Part shown: positions 58,536-64,000 of the stretch, piece after piece
Numbering within the stretch: the stretch's first letter is position 1
Layout: each line of letters starts with the position of its first letter
Assembly: GCF_022965805.1 (NCBI RefSeq)
Contig: NC_133104.1
Coordinates: forward strand, 40,902,682-40,966,681
From: Primulina eburnea
Taxonomy: Eukaryota > Streptophyta > Magnoliopsida > Lamiales > Gesneriaceae
Direction of reading: 5' to 3'
Length of the DNA stretch: 64,000 bases
The notes under the pieces: generated by a model
Told to the model about the DNA's origin: nothing
Database searches by the model: none
The model's input: only the letters and a program-made list of their open reading frames with translations
Translations under genes and position numbers: made by a program

Positions 58536-58879
58536 GTCTTTCCAAATATGTGATTTTAAAATTGCATGTATCTCCAAAAAAAAGTGTACGTCTATATTTC
58601 AAAAAATTATATAAATTCATGTTCTTGATTCCCACCTATAAAGCTTCGATTTATATTTAGGGTTGAAAAGTCAAAATAAGACCAAAAAATTGACTTGGCC
58701 CTCCTTGTAAAAGAAAGTACGGTCTGTTTGTTGGCGAAGTCAGACAAATAGAGTTCCAGATGACAAGTAATAATTCTTTTATTTTTGAAGATATGGTGTC
58801 GCCATAATCACCGGAGAGAATATTTTTTCGTTTTTTTTTTTATATTTTAATTTTAGTTTTTTTTTTTAAATAATCAAAC

Positions 58880-59077
58880 ATAATATTTTTCTATCTTAAA
58901 TCACAAAGATATTTAATTAATTATTCTTATATGATTAAATTACAAAAATTAATTTTGATATTATTTTATTTATTAGTTCATAATATTTTTCTATCTTAAA
59001 TCACAAAGATATTATGCATTAATTAATTATTCTTATATGATTAAATTACAAAAATTAATTTTGATATTATTTTATTT
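58880..59077. repeat. ~100-bp tandem duplication
   Basis: Two copies of TAATATTTTTCTATCTTAAA ... TTTTGATATTATTTTATTTA about 100 bases apart; the second has a few extra bases (ATGCATT). Confidence 0.9.
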
Positions 59078-59671
59078 AATCAATAAAACATTATGAACTA
59101 TATATTAAAAACGAATAAAGACTATATTTACAACTAAATTATAATATTTTATTACATATATAGTATTGATGCACCTAAAATAAAAGTATAGTTTTGATTG
59201 GGGACGTAAGATAGGCTTGGTTGGTAAATCGAACCACCTAGCCGATGAACGGTCTTACTTAGGTGGTAAACAAATCCACGTAGACAGTATATGATTAATT
59301 TTGTGGGCATCACTTGCGTCACGAACACTCGTCAGGAGAGCATTGAGAGTGTTCACGGCATAAAAACTCTGTCGCTCAAGTCAACAAGCATTTCCAAAAA
59401 AATCCGTTAAAACTAAACAGTTTGAGCAAATATAACTATATGAGCGCATCCCTTGAATTGCATGGAGTTCTTCTATTTATAAATTTTTAGGAGTGTCTAA
59501 CGGGCTTGGATTTTCGCAAATACAATCAAAATTCTGGGCTTCAGTAGTGTTAAAACTCAACAAATAACTAATTGAATTAGATTTATTAAATTGAGTTTAT
59601 TTTTATAAATCCAACAAATAATTAATTATCGAGTTGGATTAACTTATTAGATTAGGCTTGTGCCAATCAAG

Positions 59672-59678
<7 letters not shown>

Positions 59679-59763
<85 letters not shown>
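59679..59763. repeat. (TA)n microsatellite, about 40 units
   Basis: Pure TA run, the longest in the window. Confidence 0.97.
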
Positions 59764-59766
<3 letters not shown>

Positions 59767-60153
59767 TAAACAAAAGTATTATATGTGAGGTTTTAACTGG
59801 GAAAACTATCAACGGAAGTAAATATCAGTAAAGTTTGTAATTAGAAGCTCACAAAATAAATAATTTTAAAAATATAGAAATTATAAGAAAGGATGATTTT
59901 TTATTTTTTTTCCATCATCGTGAATTTTGTCATTTTTTTCAAAATACATTTTTGTTTAAAAATAGACGTATGACTATGAGTGTTAGGAATTTTGAACTTA
60001 ATAAATATATCTTGCCAGAATTTATTTGTTTTTCAATCAAGCAATCAAGTTAATTTTGACATAAACTTGATTTTACCGATGTATTAAAGAAGAAAATAAT
60101 AATTTTTTTCGATATAAAATGAGAAAAAATATTATAAAAAGTTTTTTACTGGA

Positions 60154-60206
<53 letters not shown>
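60154..60206. repeat. (TTA)n microsatellite, about 17 units
   Basis: Trinucleotide run. In one minus frame it would encode poly-Asn, but no gene surrounds it. Confidence 0.95.
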
Positions 60207-62197
60207 CTACACACCTAATTATTTTATCTTCACAACATAAATAATGACAAATCATTTTATATTTTGAAATCCATATTTTTATAATTGAGTTATTAAAAAG
60301 AATAGTTTTTATTTTTAAAATGATATAATCAATACATTTTAATTATAACAAGAATATTTCAAATCATAGTTATGTAAAATAATGTTGGATAATTAAGTTT
60401 TGGTGATTAAGCAAATTAAGCTAAATTGAACTTGATCATAAGCTGAATTAAACTGAACTAAATATGAGCTAAACTTAAAGTACAAGACAAAATCTATGTG
60501 AAGTCTAACAAATAAAAAGGTCTACTGAACTGATAGTTGAAGACCAACTAGACTAAAATATAGTTGAGTAAATGAAGAAACATTCTCTGAAAAATCAGTT
60601 AGACTACTCAAAGTTACAAAACCGAATTATGAGTTAAAGTCTTTTGTACCATACGTCTTTGAATTGTCATAAATCTGCGAACTCTACTTACAATGTACAA
60701 ATCATCGAAAAAAACTTTGCCATGAAAAAGATCCTATTAACAGCTACCATATTTGGAACATATATAATATTTTATTTTAATGGCAGTTGAAACCAAGTTT
60801 CTAAATAGAGGAACTTGTAAATCAGTGAGGCTCTCTGGAATTATCGCGTAAGTTCAAATATTCTCAAACTTTCAATAGCCCAACATTTTTTAAGATTTCT
60901 TAGCATACACTTAAATATCATATGAGATAATTGAAGATCAATTTGTGCTTAATATTTTCATTCTTTCAATATTTAAGTAAACTAAATTAGGAGTTTTAAC
61001 TAGACAATGATGAAGCTCTAGTGAATCGATTTGTTACCAAAGTTGTAATCTCCAAAGCTTTCTACTGAACATCATCCCCACAAGGAATAAGAGGTGACAT
61101 AAAAATTATTTAAATATCCGAATATCTAAAAACATATTTGTGTTACTTATATTTCTGACTTACTCTTGATAACTCAATTGTTTTTCTTACTCAACTTTTT
61201 TTAATATTAGATTAGATCTATCATTTTAGCTTTCTTCCGTACAAAACTTTATCTGATTTGTCAAACTAACATTAATTTGATGACAATTAATAAATTCAAA
61301 ATTGCTAACTCAATCAAATTCTTGGACAAATTAGTTTGATTGTTTATTCAACCCTTCTTCTAACGAATCACCCGATCATAACAAGCAATAAACAGAATTT
61401 TGGTCACAAATATGATTATAAAAATTTATGTTTATCTATGTCAAATAATTTTCCTACTCATATTTATCAATATTATCCATTTCCCCGACTACTTTAACAT
61501 ATTGTCTTAGAGACGAAATCTTCTGCTATATTTGATACTTTAGATTGTGCTATAATTTACTCAAACAAGTCTCGCTTGCAAAAACTAATAAAAATTAAAC
61601 GCACTATGTACCATATATGAACAAAATGCAATTAATCATTCATAAATCTTTAGATTCATATATTTTTTTTAAAAAATGAAAATATATTGTATCTCTAACA
61701 TGATAAGAGATTAAAATAATATATTGACGATTTTTTTAATTAAAATATTGATGAATCGAATGCTTTGTCAGTGATTTATTCTATTTTGTTCATACGTGAT
61801 GTTTAGTGCATTTAGTTTTTAATTTTATTAAACGACACTTGTTTAAGCAAACTGTAACACGGTTTGGATCGCCAAGTGTCGCAGAAGAATTCATCCCGAA
61901 AACAAATTGTACAATATTTTTGAAATATCAGAACTAAAAAAATGTTACTTTCTCAATTATTGTAGGAAACCGATGATTTAAATTGGAGCAACTTTCAGGT
62001 AAGCCCCAGCGGGAAGAACTAAAAATACATTTATTTTGACAATAAAATGTCCTTACATCACAACGTAATAATTATTTGCTGATGAGAATTATGAGCTCAT
62101 AATCAAAACCTTGTACTACCTGGGTTAAGGCTTTGGTTTGATTCAAAATTTTGGATATCCTTCACCATACCACGTAAACTCCTCCTTTCCAGTAGAA

Positions 62198-63726
62198 CTA
62201 GCGCATGTTGCGACTAAGCAATCCTTGAAATGATACATAAAGATCTTTATTGTCTGTTCCGAAAATGTCCTCTGCCTTTCTCAAAGTCTCCTGAATGCAG
62301 GAAAGCTGACGGGTAAGAAAACATTTTAAACAACAACTGTTCAATGAAAAACAGCTGACAGAAACTAAAATTCTAGAATAAGATACACGGGTATCATAGA
62401 AGGAACTTAGTAATACCTCTCTAGATTGTCTTTGTGCGTTCAATTCCTTGATGTTGGTCAGAAACGCACCGAACTGCTCCAACGATAGACGACTCCTGCA
62501 ATTTTGACAATATAACAAATCCTTGAAAGATCAAAAGTGACTAGGCATGGTTATTTCTTTCATATTTCGACTTTTGTGGAGCTTCTTTCTTTGGTATGGC
62601 TTATAAAATTTAGAAACTTGTTCGTTTTCTTTTGTCTTCTAAGACAGAAATAGTCTCACATAAAGACTACAAATCACGGTCATAAAGTATTAAAAGTTTG
62701 GATTTCATACTAGTTCTAAACACATTTCGGTTAAAAGGAAATGTTACTCTCACCTGGCTTGACGAAAGAACTCCTTTCCATCAATTCTAGGAGTACGAGC
62801 TACTAGTTTTATTTACACAAGAAAGCAAAAAAATTAAGATAAAGATATGACAGGTATAGATAACAGATAATTATCTAACCGATCAAAAATACTAATTACG
62901 CATCTCCAAATCAAAGTGCTATAGATTTAAATTTTCAAAAAAATACTGTAGACCTGAGAGTGGGCGTCCACGAGGAGGAGAGTTGGCTGCTGAAGATTGC
63001 TGGCTTGATGGAAACCAAGCAGAAAGAGAACCTCGTCCATCGTACTGCAGCATAGGAGAGTTGGTGCCGGATGTCTTCTGAGGAGAGCCAGCAGCTGAAT
63101 ACTTTCTTGGTGACACGCTAGCAGATATCATATTTGGAGTTCCAGAGGGAGTAAGTCGGGGTGATACATAGCGTGCCATCGACAAACTTTGTACACCATG
63201 CTTAGAGACTGCCAAATAAAATAATAGATAAAACCATTACTCACACTAGAGCCTTGGAAGCAGTTTCGCAGATGTTGAACATCACTTAAAACAAGATTTG
63301 GGTTCAATACCATCATAATTTGTGGTAGAATTGTCCGTAGAGCCGGAAAAAGAAAGATATTTTCGGTAGCCGTTTGCCTCCTCATCTACATTTAAAACCA
63401 CGGATAACACCGAATCATCACATGCAGATGAAAGAACATAGGCAAAGATACAAATTCTAACTGCAAAATGCACACGTAATACACGGGCAAAACTTTAAAT
63501 TACCATTTGTGGGATAGGTCTTGGGGACGGATGGGTCATAAGTGCCAATATCAACAGTTTCAGCCTGCTGCGATGAAAGCTAAAGATTTTAATTCACAGC
63601 AAGTAGAAATCAGAGAAGTGACTAACCCACATAAAGTTCAGCATTCTTACAAACAAAGTTTAGTTTTCTTACAGGTGTGTTTTCATCATTCAACGATTGC
63701 ATCAGTTGCCTCTTGAATGTCTCCAG
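62198..63726 (-). CDS. At4g15545/NAIP-like coiled-coil protein, 5' part missing
   Basis: Seven exons chain in phase: 63726-63673, 63564-63504, 63385-63311, 63208-62954, 62802-62754, 62495-62417 and 62290-62198 (stop TAG). The visible protein reads LETFKRQLMQSLNDENTP, AETVDIGTYDPSVPK, DEEANGYRKYLSF, then a Ser/Pro-rich region (ARYVSPRLTPSGTPN, SSQQSSAANSPPRGRP). It ends with the conserved ARTPRIDGKEFFRQARSRLS, LEQFGAFLTNIKELNAQRQS and REETLRKAEDIFGTDNKDLY tail and SFQGLLSRNMR. This matches the plant family of At4g15545 and At1g16520, reported as NAI2-interacting proteins linked to ER bodies. The N-terminal coiled coil lies beyond the right edge; no further exon is clear in 63730-64000. The Ser-Pro repeats suggest phosphorylation sites. 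Confidence 0.88.
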
Positions 63727-64000
63727 CTGTCAAAAGAACATTTCAATAGTTCATCAAGCACAGTCCTCATAAACCCAAATACAATGGAGCTAACTAACAA
63801 TCAAACAGCGTTAATAGAAATGAATTCCCAATAACCGGAAGATAACATAACTAACAATTATTATCTCGGTACCACTACAACAACTCTACAAGGGATTTAC
63901 AAGCTGAAAAACCAGTCCACGATACCCTTTACGTGGGCATTAATCCTAAATCTATATTCTTTCTCATTTCTGACTCGTAGTTTAAGAGATATATGTAATA

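Larger units (their letters stand above)
57422..62197. other. Gene-free interval with repeats and relics
   Basis: No gene supported. A degraded GAGACGG-like stretch may lie at 57609-57720. The segment 59165-59640 is GC-richer than its surroundings and, on the plus strand, has a TATA-like TCTATTTATAAAT (59472-59484), which could be a retrotransposon relic. 60390-61350 contains repetitive GCTAAATTGAAC / GAACTGAACTAAA phrases that look like an old transposon. Confidence 0.4.

Noticed and set aside
60073..60255. Minus-strand frame encoding a poly-Asn run
   Set aside because: Product of the (TTA)n microsatellite; no gene structure around it.

Overview
This is a stretch of plant nuclear DNA. Genes are split by GT-AG introns, intergenic DNA is AT-rich, and the genes (NAC factors, PORR protein, CYSTM peptide, NAL1-like protease) exist only in land plants. 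Protein content points to a core eudicot. My best guess is an asterid, perhaps Lamiales, judging from the abundant GTGAGACGGTCTCAC-bearing repeat, but the sequence alone does not prove that. Genes were rebuilt by hand from reading frames and splice signals. Arabidopsis locus names are quoted from memory.

Layout. (a) 0.7-10.3 kb, minus strand: a membrane J-domain protein gene that runs off the left edge, then a complete six-exon kinase of the CRPK1 type with a long 5' UTR intron. The same two families are neighbours in Arabidopsis (At1g16680/At1g16670). (b) 12.5-14.1 kb, minus: a NAC1-type NAC gene with a miR164 target site. (c) 14.3-22.2 kb: gene-poor, densely packed with small repeats (GAGACGG family, two Harbinger-like elements, an LTR relic). 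(d) 22.2-23.5 kb: a strong-looking promoter (site II elements, telo box, TATA) with no convincing ORF after it. (e) 24-35.4 kb: a NAL1-like trypsin-fold protease, a 2OG-Fe(II) oxygenase-like protein, a decayed Iojap/RsfS fragment and an intronless RPL27 gene. The first three match the Arabidopsis block At3g12950-At3g12940-At3g12930. (f) 37.1-42.7 kb: a small CYSTM gene whose promoter was split by a young, intact Copia retrotransposon (two 518-bp LTRs, 5-bp target duplication, one uninterrupted polyprotein frame). (g) 43.9-45.3 kb: an AT-rich tandem array with a 384-bp higher-order period. (h) 45.7-46.9 kb: an intronless PORR-domain organelle RNA-splicing protein. (i) 46.9-52.6 kb: gene-free. 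(j) 52.6-57.3 kb, minus: a BOI-type RING E3 ligase and a second NAC gene near the JUB1/ANAC042 clade. (k) 57.4-62.2 kb: gene-free, with repeats and relics. (l) 62.2-63.7 kb, minus: the 3' part of an At4g15545/NAIP-like coiled-coil gene that runs off the right edge.

The genes form no operon-like unit. The most interesting points are the two conserved micro-syntenic blocks (one with a dying Iojap copy), the retrotransposon placed at the start of the CYSTM transcription unit, the miR164 site, the high-copy GAGACGG repeat with asymmetric ends, and the orphan promoter at 22.2 kb.
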